The position numbers and the translations under genes are program-made. Source: Lentinula raphanica (taxonomy: Eukaryota; Basidiomycota; Agaricomycetes; Agaricales; Omphalotaceae). Taken from it: DNA of 64,000 bases. The stretch lies in NCBI GenBank assembly GCA_027919835.1, contig JANVFP010000014.1, forward strand, positions 806,001 to 870,000, read 5' to 3'. Below the pieces are notes generated by a model. It saw only the letters and a list, made by a program, of their open reading frames with translations. It did no database searches and had not been told where the DNA came from. Shown here piece after piece: positions 1-8,517 of this stretch. Numbering within the stretch: position 1 is the stretch's first letter; each line of letters begins with the position of its first letter.

Positions 1-236
1 GCATCAGTCTCCGAGTCAGCTACACTATCAAACATTGGGCCAAAGCCAAGGGTATCCTCGATCTGGGCTATCCTGCGTCGAATCAGGATAGCATCCACTC
101 CATTAACTACAGCAGACCCGAGTCGTTCGAAGGCTTTGCTTGAGAGATAGCCAAGTCCTGGGATAGTCGAGGATGAAGTAAACGTCCCGGTACTGGTGAA
201 TATGCTGTTGGTTTCTGATAGACTATACGCGCTCAT
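1..236 (-). CDS. Unknown protein, partial (5' end only)
   Basis: An uninterrupted minus-strand frame of 78 codons begins with ATG at 236 and runs off the left edge of the window. The N-terminus is rich in Ser and Thr (MSAYSLSETNSIFTSTGTF), followed by a Gly/Leu-containing stretch and a basic patch (ILIRRRIAQIEDTLGF). There is no signal peptide or membrane segment in the visible part. Composition and the open frame suggest a real gene, but I do not recognise the family and the C-terminal part is outside the window. No intron is visible in the portion present. Confidence 0.5.
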   Translation of the reverse strand, partial: MSAYSLSETNSIFTSTGTFTSSSTIPGLGYLSSKAFERLGSAVVNGVDAILIRRRIAQIEDTLGFGPMFDSVADSETD

Positions 237-666
237 GACATGAGGTGAATGGGATTGACAATGATAGTGATACAGCTTTTTATCCCTTATGTAAAGGAAA
301 GATTGAACATGACACAGGTTGGCAGATTCGAAAGTTATCTGTTCTGCACGTACCGCTCATTTAAAATTACAGCGGTCACCCGGTTTCGACCTGAATGTAC
401 AAAGACAGAATACTTAGGTGAAAAGAGGTGAAAATAGAAAGTGGTAGACGAGTCGGCAGAAGTTCCGCTTTTGACTTTCCACCGATCCGCTTGCTGACTA
501 ATCATAAATTTTTTGGTGTACGAACTTTCTTTGAACTTTCCTCAGTTTAACTCGTAATACACGAGTAACACACTTTTCATGGAATTCTATTGGTAGAGTG
601 AAATTTTATTAAGTTTCGATATTGGAGAATGAATCACTTCATCGTTTCTCAACAGTCGTTCAAAAT
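237..666. other. Intergenic, no gene seen
   Basis: This AT-rich spacer lies between the divergent upstream side of the left-edge gene and the 3' end of the DsbA-like gene. The short plus-strand frame at 249-431 has no recognisable domain. It probably holds the promoter of the left-edge gene. I see no clear motif. Confidence 0.4.
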
Positions 667-1595
667 TCAAACCGCCACTTTCGCAGCAAGGAAGTCGTTC
701 CATTCCTTCTCGCCCCAACTACTCGAGATTTCATTCGCGACCAATCCATCCCAGAGAACAGTGGGAGAGACGTGGATACTGTTTTGTCGTGAAAACTTGA
801 CTATAATTGTGTTAGACTACCGAGATAAGGAGGTTCAGGTCGGATATAATAAACTTACTCGTGTATTTAAGGTCATCAGTGACCGCGTTGTGTCCATATG
901 AACCCTTGAGCTCTAGGAGATCCTTGAAATCGTTCGCCAGGCTACTTCCGATAACACTTTCAGCCAGCTTTGCGAGTTTCGAGCGAACTTCGAGAGGAGT
1001 GAGGGTGGACATAGGGATATAAGAAAATTCTCCTTGCCACTGCTTGAAGAACTATGGAGACCTTGATGACTCAAACGATATAGAAATAGGAAGGGCGGAC
1101 GTACAGCTAGTGCGAAAGGCCAAAACTGTTGTGGTGCAACACGAACAACCTGAAGAACGCATATATTAGTATACCTTCCCAGGTATGTACCTGTAACGTA
1201 AATATTAAGCGCACCGCTAGACCAGCTTCGTGTACCAGAGTAGATGAGGCATGCCAAGGCTGGACGTGTGGCCGAAAGATGACCTTTACTTTACCCCCGT
1301 ACTTTCCACCGTCAGCGCAAAGAGGCACCAGGACCTTGTCTATCGTCAAGGCCATCTTCGTGCTGATCAACGTGTAAGGCATGGTTATATGCGCTGCAAG
1401 ACCATCTTACCTGAAAACACAAACGTAGTCCACTAAACGATGCGTCAGTTATCTCGAGGATAGAAGAGAGATTGAACCGATTAAGCGGGAAATGCTTATC
1501 GATTTCGACGGTGACATACGAAATATATCGAGTGTATGCGGGGCATCAGCTGAGCCAGCAACAATAAGAGGTTGAAGACTGGGTTGTAAGGCCAT
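667..1595 (-). CDS. DsbA-like thioredoxin-fold protein
   Basis: Six exons join in frame to a 201-residue protein: 1595-1520, 1432-1411, 1362-1215, 1149-1105, 1039-859 and 800-667, all with GT-AG introns; the spliced length (606 nt) is an exact multiple of three. The order of conserved blocks matches the fungal DsbA-like thioredoxin-fold family: HTLDIFLDYVCVFSTKMALT, KVKVIFRPHVQPWHASSTLV, VVRVAPQQFWPFALA, STLTPLEVRSKLAKL and SPTVLWDGLVANEISSSWG. There is no signal peptide, so it is likely cytosolic. The position of the thiol motif reads C-V-F-S, with only one cysteine, so a classical CxxC disulfide oxidoreductase role is unlikely; a glutathione- or xenobiotic-linked role is possible but unproven. 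The substrate is unknown. The start at 1595 is supported by the family N-terminus (MALQPSLQPLIVAGSADAPH). Confidence 0.88.
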
Positions 1596-2653
1596 TGTGG
1601 ACGAGAATGTTGTGGTTTAGAGAGAAGGACAAACTTTACGAGCAAACTTGAGAACTTGACCTTGAACTCGGCAAAACTCGGCAGGCGAGCCACCTTGAGC
1701 CTTGAAGAAGTTGAGCTTGAGCTTAAGCCTGATCATGAGCTTGAGCGGAGTCTGAGCGCTTGGAGCCTGACAGCGAGGAGCTTTGGGAGCCTTGAACTCA
1801 AGTTTTGTTGCGAGCGAAGCGAAGCAACTGGGTTCATGTGAGGACCGTAGAGTGTGGTCTGAGTTTGTACTTGTTTGGCAAAAACGGGGCAACGATAGAA
1901 TTTTGCTCGTTTTGAGATATATGCCAGCTTCTGCGTTCAAATCCTCATATTTTTCCTAATGCTCTCAGAAGTATGCTCGCCTCAAGTGCCCGAACCAGTC
2001 TACACACTTTTGAATGATGTGATTCTTCCAAATTTTGAGCTTTGTGCTTTGTGCGTTTTACTGAGAGAAATTGGAAGATTCAGAGGTGCCGGCACATCTG
2101 GGCAGTGAGTTTTGTGCTTTTTCCCCTTCATCTTCTACTCAAATACTTTTCAGAGTACTCAATCAGACTCATTAAACATTGCTCTCAACTAGGATTAAGC
2201 TTCGCGAGCACATCACCGTGCTACGGTGAATACCTTGTATTTCATTGAACGTTTCTCAACGTAACTATTAGACAGATCAACCAATAACACAGGCTCTACA
2301 GCGTATACAAACTCGACAATTCCCTCGATGGCTCCAGCACCTTGGTCCTTGAGCTTTAACTTTTCTCTATCTCTTCCTGGCTCATCGACATCGCTCAGGG
2401 CAGAAACAATGACATCAAGGATATGGACAACGAAGGGATGCCCAAACGTCGATGGTCCAAACTCCTGCGGGACCTGATCATGAGAGAATCTTCTCCGTGC
2501 TCGTCACTCGTGAGTTGATAACTCGATATTAAGGGTCAGAAGGGAGAAACGAGGGATTTGCTGGTCCTCAGGTGCACACAAACTCATGTCTGGTTGCCCA
2601 GGCCCTCTCGCATCGCATAGTAGTTTGTGATTCATCGAGGAGCCACAGTTGTG
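1596..2653. other. Intergenic with a degenerate CTTGAG-rich patch
   Basis: There is no supportable gene here. Between about 1645 and 1810 the sequence is a degenerate array of CTTGAG/GAGCTTGAG units, directly upstream of the DsbA-like gene, followed by a short GCGAGCGAAGCGAAGC run. The remainder is AT-rich with only short chance frames. Confidence 0.45.
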
Positions 2654-3428
2654 TTAAATGTGCTGACCATCGAGACGCTGAGGAAGGGCATTCTTCCCTG
2701 CTCCATCATGCGAAGCAGGGTATTCTCCTTGGTTTTTTGGAGGTTTTGGCTTATAGTTCGACCGGCGACTGGGGTGTTTATGCCTAGGATTCGCCACAAC
2801 CAGAGCATACAGTGGCCCTTCAACGGGTCCCCAGCCGAGGTAATTCCCTTCCTTCATCTCGTAGCGACGGAAGTTCATATACTCAACATGGTAGTCGAAC
2901 ACAGCTGCCCATTGGTATTTCGAGGCCATTTCCATCAGCGAGGCCACGTATGACATAGCACCCGTGGCAAGAACACAACCGGCGTCGGGGTTGCCACCAA
3001 GTCGAGCGTAGGCGATGAGAATATTGAAGTAAGTGAGCAAAGGAACAACGACAGAGTCCAAGGTCGGGTAGTCTGACAGTCCCTTCTCTTTGTGCACGAG
3101 TGTCAACTTTACCGTCCAAGTTGATCGCATCCGAAGCTCTTGATCGACTTCGGGGTTCAAGTTGATGGAGGCTGCAAGGCCGAAACTCGTGGCGTGTAAT
3201 ATCCAAGACATGCCTCTCCTCGATGTTAGGGAACAGTGCAAAGAGAGACTTGTTCGGAGTTGCAGGTTCTGCAATCGACGTGAATGGAGGCGGTGCGGGA
3301 ACTGTACTAGTAGCTGCGATAGGATGAGGACTGAGTGATTGAGCAGAAGTAATAGCCTTGGCCAAGGCTTGCAACTGTTCGATGGTGAATGAAAAGGTGA
3401 GTGGCTCGCTCGAGGATTTGCTAACCAT
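2654..3428 (-). pseudogene. Retroelement gag-like ORF, frameshifted
   Basis: The minus strand carries an ORF starting at 3428 (MVSKSSSEPLTFSF, then a Pro/Ala-rich linker and LFALFPNIEERHVLDITRHEF). The reading then has to change frame between about 3200 and 3085 to continue as YPTLDSVVVPLLTYFNILIA, a hydrophobic block, KYQWAAVFDYHVEYMNFRR and a basic tail ending at 2654. Read together, the two frames resemble the single protein encoded by gag-like ORFs of agaricomycete retroelements (short N-terminal region, a block with an aromatic W-x-A-V-x-x-Y-H motif, basic C-terminus). No single frame spans it and no protease, reverse transcriptase or integrase follows, so this is a decayed fragment. A host-gene pseudogene with similar domains cannot be excluded. 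Confidence 0.55.
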
Positions 3429-4038
3429 TATTGTTGGACGGACTGCTCAAGGAGAAGTGGAACAAGACCGGGCTGGCGAGAATAGAGGAGTGTGAGTAGG
3501 GGGAGTATGTTAGGTGGCAAACTTGTCGCTGCAGAATATATATATCCTGTTGAAGTCCAAGTCCGAGCCGTTGTTGATAAGAGGTGGCCACATGGATAGA
3601 CCACTGACTAGCAGTGGCGGCTCGTTCTGGCCACAGTCAAATCGCTTTGACCCGCTCGTACATACACCCAATTGTGCTGATCATGACCCAAGGGTATGAC
3701 GATATAACAATTACTATTCAAGTGAGTGGAACTATTCGCAACTCACGACGAGTGGCCGACCCGTACTTTTATCATGAATCCCTAGTGGGTGCCAAGTCAT
3801 GCGGCGCTTAGGTACGATTCCAGTACTAACTCAAGTGGAAACCGCTGATCTGTCAAGACAACTGTTGTCCATTGAGAAAAGAAAATATCATTACTACAAC
3901 ACTTTGCTGTGTACACTGTCTTCAAATTTTCATTCATTCCATGGCTACTATGTATAGTAGCTAGCGAGAGGCATTCTCAGTATTCGCGCCAAGTAAAACA
4001 CGCGAGACCCTGACCTGTATCCTTTGGACACAAACCGT
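3429..4038. other. Intergenic, no gene seen
   Basis: The spacer separates the gag-like relic from the small secreted protein. Only short frames are present, none with a recognisable domain, signal peptide or consistent splicing. Confidence 0.4.
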
Positions 4039-4355
4039 TTAGCTTGTGCAGACTGCATTTTTCGGTCCCTCGGTCTTGCAACCAAACGGAGTGCCGCAGG
4101 CTGCAAAAAGCACAAACTCTTCTCCGTTACAAGTGAAGATGTAGGCATTGCCATTATTGACACTGGGAGTATTAGCACACCCTACATCCCCTGTATACCA
4201 CATAAACCCGGTGAGCCCTGCATCATTGTCTATAATAAATACTAGTAGCACATACCAGCTTGATCAGCGGGGCATGGTTCACCTACGTCTTGGGATACAG
4301 CCATCCCAACGAATAGGGAGAATGCAAGAAGGAGGGAGGAAGATTTAAATTGCAT
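4039..4355 (-). CDS. Small secreted cysteine-rich protein
   Basis: ATG at 4355 opens a hydrophobic signal peptide (MQFKSSSLLLAFSLFVGMAVS) with a likely cleavage site before QDVGEPC. A short intron, 4255-4218 (38 nt, GT-AG), joins to a second exon ending at 4039, giving 92 residues in frame. The mature part (about 71 residues) holds six cysteines, spaced as three pairs would require for disulfides. There is no known catalytic motif. It fits the class of small secreted proteins common in mushrooms; the specific role is unknown. The intron is unusually short, so the splice border is the least certain part. A TATAAAG box lies about 100 nt upstream on the same strand. Confidence 0.72.
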
Positions 4356-4452
4356 AATGTTTTAGATAGAAATTGAGGTAAGATTACTTGGCACTGCAGG
4401 TTCTCAACCGAAAGTGAGGTTGGAGATATTAGAAATTGCAAGTTCTAGTGGT

Positions 4453-4459
4453 CTTTATA
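4453..4459 (-). promoter_or_regulatory. TATA box of the small secreted protein
   Basis: The minus strand reads TATAAAG about 100 nt upstream of the ATG at 4355, a normal distance for a fungal core promoter. This is sequence-based only. Confidence 0.4.
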
Positions 4460-5454
4460 CCTTTCGAATCCAAGATATCGGCGAATATCTCTGCCAGTGT
4501 TCATCTCGCTCCATTGACAAGCAAATAGTCACCTGGAGCAGTCTGCATTGCCCCAGATTGATACTTCAAGGTTGGTCGGTGGCACTACAACAGTCACTTG
4601 GAGCCCATATTGACTCCTAAGTAGTAAGGCATCGTTCACCAATCACATTGCTTTTCGCGCTGGAGTCCCTACAATCTGGCGTAGCAATAATTCAGTTGAA
4701 GTTAGCAGAGAACTTTGAATTGGAATTGGAATTTGGTTCTTTCTCAATAAACCAGTGAGTCCAACCTCTGAGCTTTGGAGTCAGTGTATAGCATACATTT
4801 GTGGGAGTCGACAACCGCATACATCGCACTTGGTTCACTGCAGTGTCACACTGGACGGAGAATGAGTGCACTTAAATTTTCCGTGGAGCGTTCATCTCCT
4901 TTGTCAATAGACAACAACTCCAAGTTGAACATCATGGCAGACAGCGAAGCGTTCTAGAAAGACATATATGCAAGCCTCTCTGTCATATATGAGTACCACT
5001 TGAGCTTGTTCTAGTAAAAATACTACTAGAAACGTACTTTTCTCGTCCTTCTTGTTCAATCTCCAATACTTCTGAGGTTCTGAACTTGTGAATGTGGGCC
5101 ATTGCCACAAGGCATGGCATAAACGAGTCCGAAAGACTCTGAATCAAGTGCCCTGGTTGTGAACAATGTCACTAAGGACCATCTAAGCTGCATGCTGCAA
5201 GCGGGCAATTCCTCTTTGATCTCAGTGTAATAGGTGGACAGGCTACTACAACATCCGAGTTCATCCAGGTCATTCACCTCATCTCGTGTTTAGGATTAAG
5301 TAACCCGCATAAGATTTCCGAGAGAATAATATAGATGAAAAGGTAGTTTCATTGCATGAGTAAGTTGAAAGGCATGCCCCATGCTAGCCAGCCAGCGTGG
5401 AACAAAGAAGAGAGCTAGCAGGAAGGGACAATGAGAATTTGAGAATGAGATCTT
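4460..5454. other. Intergenic, no confident gene
   Basis: Minus-strand frames at 4904-5110 and 5056-5277 could be exons of a small gene, but they have no signal peptide, no recognisable domain and no convincing splice connection. They are left unannotated. Nothing else is seen. Confidence 0.35.
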
Positions 5455-5736
5455 CATCAGGAAAAATATTCTCATCTCTAGAGTCCCCAGAGATACCCCC
5501 CAATTCCTAGGTGGTCTCAGAGAGCCTAGAGTATCTGAGTTCTTTGAGGCTTCTAAAAATTCTCTGGGTGCTTTCTGGTGCTTTCTAGTGCTTTCTGGTG
5601 CTTTCAGATGCTTTCAGGATCTTTCAGGATCTCTAGGATGTTTTTTAATCTTTCAAAGCTCACAAAAATCTCTGAGCAGCCTAGGAATTGGGGGGTATCT
5701 CTGGGGACTCTAGAGATGAGAATATTTTTCCTGATG
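5455..5736. mobile_element. MITE-like foldback element, perfect 57-bp TIRs
   Basis: The sequence at 5455-5511 (starting CATCAGGAAAAATATTC) is an exact reverse complement of 5680-5736 (57 of 57 positions). The 168-nt interior has no coding potential. It carries a tandem array of about seven 10-bp units (consensus GGTGCTTTCT) at 5567-5636, and subterminal sequences next to the TIRs are also imperfectly inverted (CTCAGAGA on each side). This is the structure of a short non-autonomous DNA transposon that would depend on a transposase elsewhere. Because the outermost bases are palindromic, the target-site duplication cannot be assigned. Perfect TIR identity suggests a recent insertion, or conservation by hairpin gene conversion. 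Confidence 0.82.
5567..5636 (+). repeat. 10-bp tandem repeat inside the MITE-like element
   Basis: Seven consecutive 10-nt units run from 5567 to 5636, beginning with two exact GGTGCTTTCT copies and decaying through AGTGCTTTCT, GGTGCTTTCA, GATGCTTTCA and GGATCTTTCA to GGATCTCTAG. The array lies between the inverted arms. Confidence 0.8.
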
Positions 5737-5785
5737 TTGGAGGTGGAGAAGAAGGGACATACCTCAGCCCCCAATAACCAAAAAT

Positions 5786-6720
5786 CTACTTAAACTCGAA
5801 AGCCCTTCCATCAGTGATACAGGCAAGATCAAGATCAGTGACCATGGTGCTTGATGCTTTGTCGCTGGTTGGCAGATGGCTCTCAATCGGGCTCTCCAAC
5901 AACTCCGTCAGATCCTCCACCACCTTGTCCATATCCCTCTGATTAAGCAGAAGAGGAGACGAATATGGTGTATGAAGTCATCTGAAGCGACGACGGCACA
6001 GCCTTCTGTCATGCATCAGATACAGTGCTCCGCTTCGTGTCGGATTTTGACCATGGCGTACGTGTTCCAGCAGCCAGAGCAGATGGGGTGACTACAGATG
6101 AGGAGAGGGAAAGTCATTGAAACAAATGGGGCAGGTGAAGGATTTTGGTTTGGATTCTTCAGAGAGTTTGTCTTTGAGCCGGGATTTGGAGGTGGAGGCA
6201 AAGGCGAAGGAGGTATAGGAGGAGAAGGAGAAGGATGAGGAGAGTGTGGATACCTGGACAGAAAACCTGGTGGGCAAGGATAAGAGTTTGGAGCTGGATC
6301 TGGTGGAAGTTAACGACGGGATGCTGAACCAGTGGAGAGTTCGTCAACAGAGTGATGTGTCCGAACTGGGGTTGGCTCTGCCATAGGTTCAGGGATGGCT
6401 ACGGCAGCATTGATGAGGACCTTTGTAGTGTTCTCCATATACTTCTCTGTCAATGATTTCTTCTTCCAATCCGCGTGGAACGACGAGGCAATCACAGGCT
6501 AAAATGGAAAGGAAAGTGAGATAGACATGAGTTCAGAACGCACAACAGATGTATGGCAAGGAAGTGACATGGGGCAAAGTATATTTTTGAAGAAACTTAC
6601 TTCTACACCAATGATACCATAGATATGATCCACATCTTTCTTCATCGTGTTCTCCACAGAATTTTGGCTGAGCAATTTGTAGTCAACTTCGTACAGCTTT
6701 TGCTTAGAGCTACGTTGGGG
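5786..6720 (-). pseudogene. Ariadne-type RBR ubiquitin ligase, deleted pseudogene
   Basis: The minus strand holds ordered pieces of an Ariadne (RING-between-RING) E3 ligase. The N-terminal UBA-like part reads KLYEVDYKLLSQNSVENTMK, with the continuation WKKKSLTEKYMENTTKVL after an intron. The start of RING1 reads FTCPICFNDFPSPHL and then runs into a stop (TAG). Frame-shifted RING1 follows as HPICSGCWNTYAMVKIR, with an in-frame TGA where the family has Arg just after HCI. The sequence then jumps to the extreme C-terminal Ariadne region (NQRDMDKVVEDLTELLESPI). The rest of RING1, the IBR, RING2 and most of the Ariadne domain are missing. With a stop, a frameshift and a large internal deletion it cannot make a working ligase. 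A functional parent copy is expected elsewhere in the genome. Confidence 0.8.
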
Positions 6721-8517
6721 AAGAGGCCAGAAATGGCCAATGCAAAGGACAAGACGTGGAAGAGGATGAGGCCAATGGAACTGGATGAAGGCCAGTAGAT
6801 GGTCATGAGAGTAAGCGTTAAAGGGAAGAAGTGTAATAGCCCACAATTTAAACCATGCAGTAGGTGAGAATTGAAAGGCGGTGGTAGTCGGAAAGTTAGT
6901 CTCCCGAGTCAGAGTAGTAGAATGAAAATGTGCAAGAAAGTCGTTGCACTCATTCTATAGCGGAAAGTAGTAGCACTGCAGTATGAGCGCTTATGACTCT
7001 GAGCGCTGGGTGAACCTGTTGTGACCAAGTGACAGTCACAATAGAGGACAATAAGAAAATAACTTTTGTGACAAATTACTATAAGGGGAAATTATGGATT
7101 ACTGTTTTCGGTACACAATTTCAGCCATAGAGACGATTCCTCTTTTCATTCGGACTCGTAACTTCAGAAGCCACTGTAAGGGAGAACAATTTAGTGAAAA
7201 TTTAGTACTATTATGAAAAATGCACATAACGCACCCGAGCCTTAATCACTTCCCGACAATGACGTCCGGAATGTTTCCAATTTGAAAGAAATTTGAAGAG
7301 TAAGGACATCAATATTCAATTCTTGCTGTGGGGCAGTTCATTTTCTGAGTTCTTGAAGCTTCGGCGGCAGGCAGCGATGAGGGCAGGGTGAGGGCGATGT
7401 TGAACTCCAGGCTCCAGCTTGAACGTCATTTCTGACTGCAAAGCGTGCAAAATCTTGCCCACACAGAGGCGAGGTCTGTCATGTATGAGTTGACAACCGA
7501 AGGAATTCTCTAGTTATGGTTAGATGCACCCTAGTCTTGCTCGAGTTCTCAAGGACACGCTAGGACACGCTCCGAATCAATGTCAGGGTACTTAATCTAA
7601 CCCGTTTTGTCATTCCTTCATCAGGGATCCCTAAGACCGCTCAAGGTCGAGAAGTAAGCGTTTACATACAGTACATGGCGATGAGAAAGCTCCACTCACC
7701 CGAGTAATTCGATGCATAGCCAAGTAACCACGAATAGAATCACCCAAAAGACAGCTGACTTTCCTGACGAGGATAAGAGGGACAGAGTGATACTAGGAGC
7801 TTGCCCCCGCGCGAGTGCATTGTATATATAGAGCGGCCTTGTGGATGTGTGTGCCCAATTGAGAGGAAGTCGTATATGCGCCCTTGGGGATGCGATGAGT
7901 GACAGTGAGGAAGAGCCAATTTCGGCGCCTACTCTAATTTTCGGAGTCGCCTTCTTTATCTCATCTAAATCTTATCAGAGATAAGATTACCGCCTTATCT
8001 CAGAGAAACATGGAAGGCGAGTCGCGACTGTCCGGTTTTCATCTGCACCCCTCAATCCATCCAATCTCTCTCATCCCGACCATCGTCATCAGCAAGATGG
8101 AAGATCAAGTTACGACCAACCAAACGACACATAGCACGAAGAAACATTTGCAATTGAAGTGAATATAAACTACTGACGAACAACTATAGCTCTGATGCAT
8201 CTGGGAGTACAATGTAACGAACAGGTTCACCGTTCAAACACACATAAGTATACACAGAAGCAAAAGATCTGGAAAGCAAGGGAATATCATATCATATATC
8301 ATTGCAAGTGTTAACGTTCAATATTAAGGGTATGAAACGTTCTCGTGCGGTGGGGGGAAGGCTACATTTGGTGCAACAGAAAAAGAAAGAGAAAAAGTGC
8401 AAAACAACGAACTCGGAAGACATCATTGAGTCCGTTCGTTGAGTGAAAGAGATTCTACTACATGCTGAGGTGAAATTTAGAAAAACAGAGGAATGATAGA
8501 TGCTTCGCTTCTTCGTC
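6721..8517. other. Gene-free stretch with GATA-site cluster
   Basis: No frame of 60 codons or more starts within 6847-8290 on either strand. The stretch contains a cluster of GATA-type sites (listed separately), scattered AT-rich spacer and the 3' flank of the MFS gene. No repeat array or RNA gene was recognised. Confidence 0.5.
7955..8000. promoter_or_regulatory. GATA-factor site cluster with palindrome
   Basis: Four TTATC/GATAA cores occur within about 45 nt, and two of them form a 21-nt palindrome at 7968-7988 (arms AATCTTATC and GATAAGATT, 3-nt spacer). Fungal GATA factors (nitrogen regulators and white-collar-type light regulators) bind such paired sites. The target gene is unclear, since the nearest intact gene in either direction has its 3' end here or is a pseudogene. 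Confidence 0.4.

Noticed and set aside
4904..5277. Two minus-strand frames that could be a small gene
   Set aside because: No signal peptide, domain or in-phase splice was found.
5567..5636. Short tandem repeats considered as a CRISPR array
   Set aside because: The units are 10 nt with no spacers, sit inside inverted repeats, and the genome is eukaryotic.
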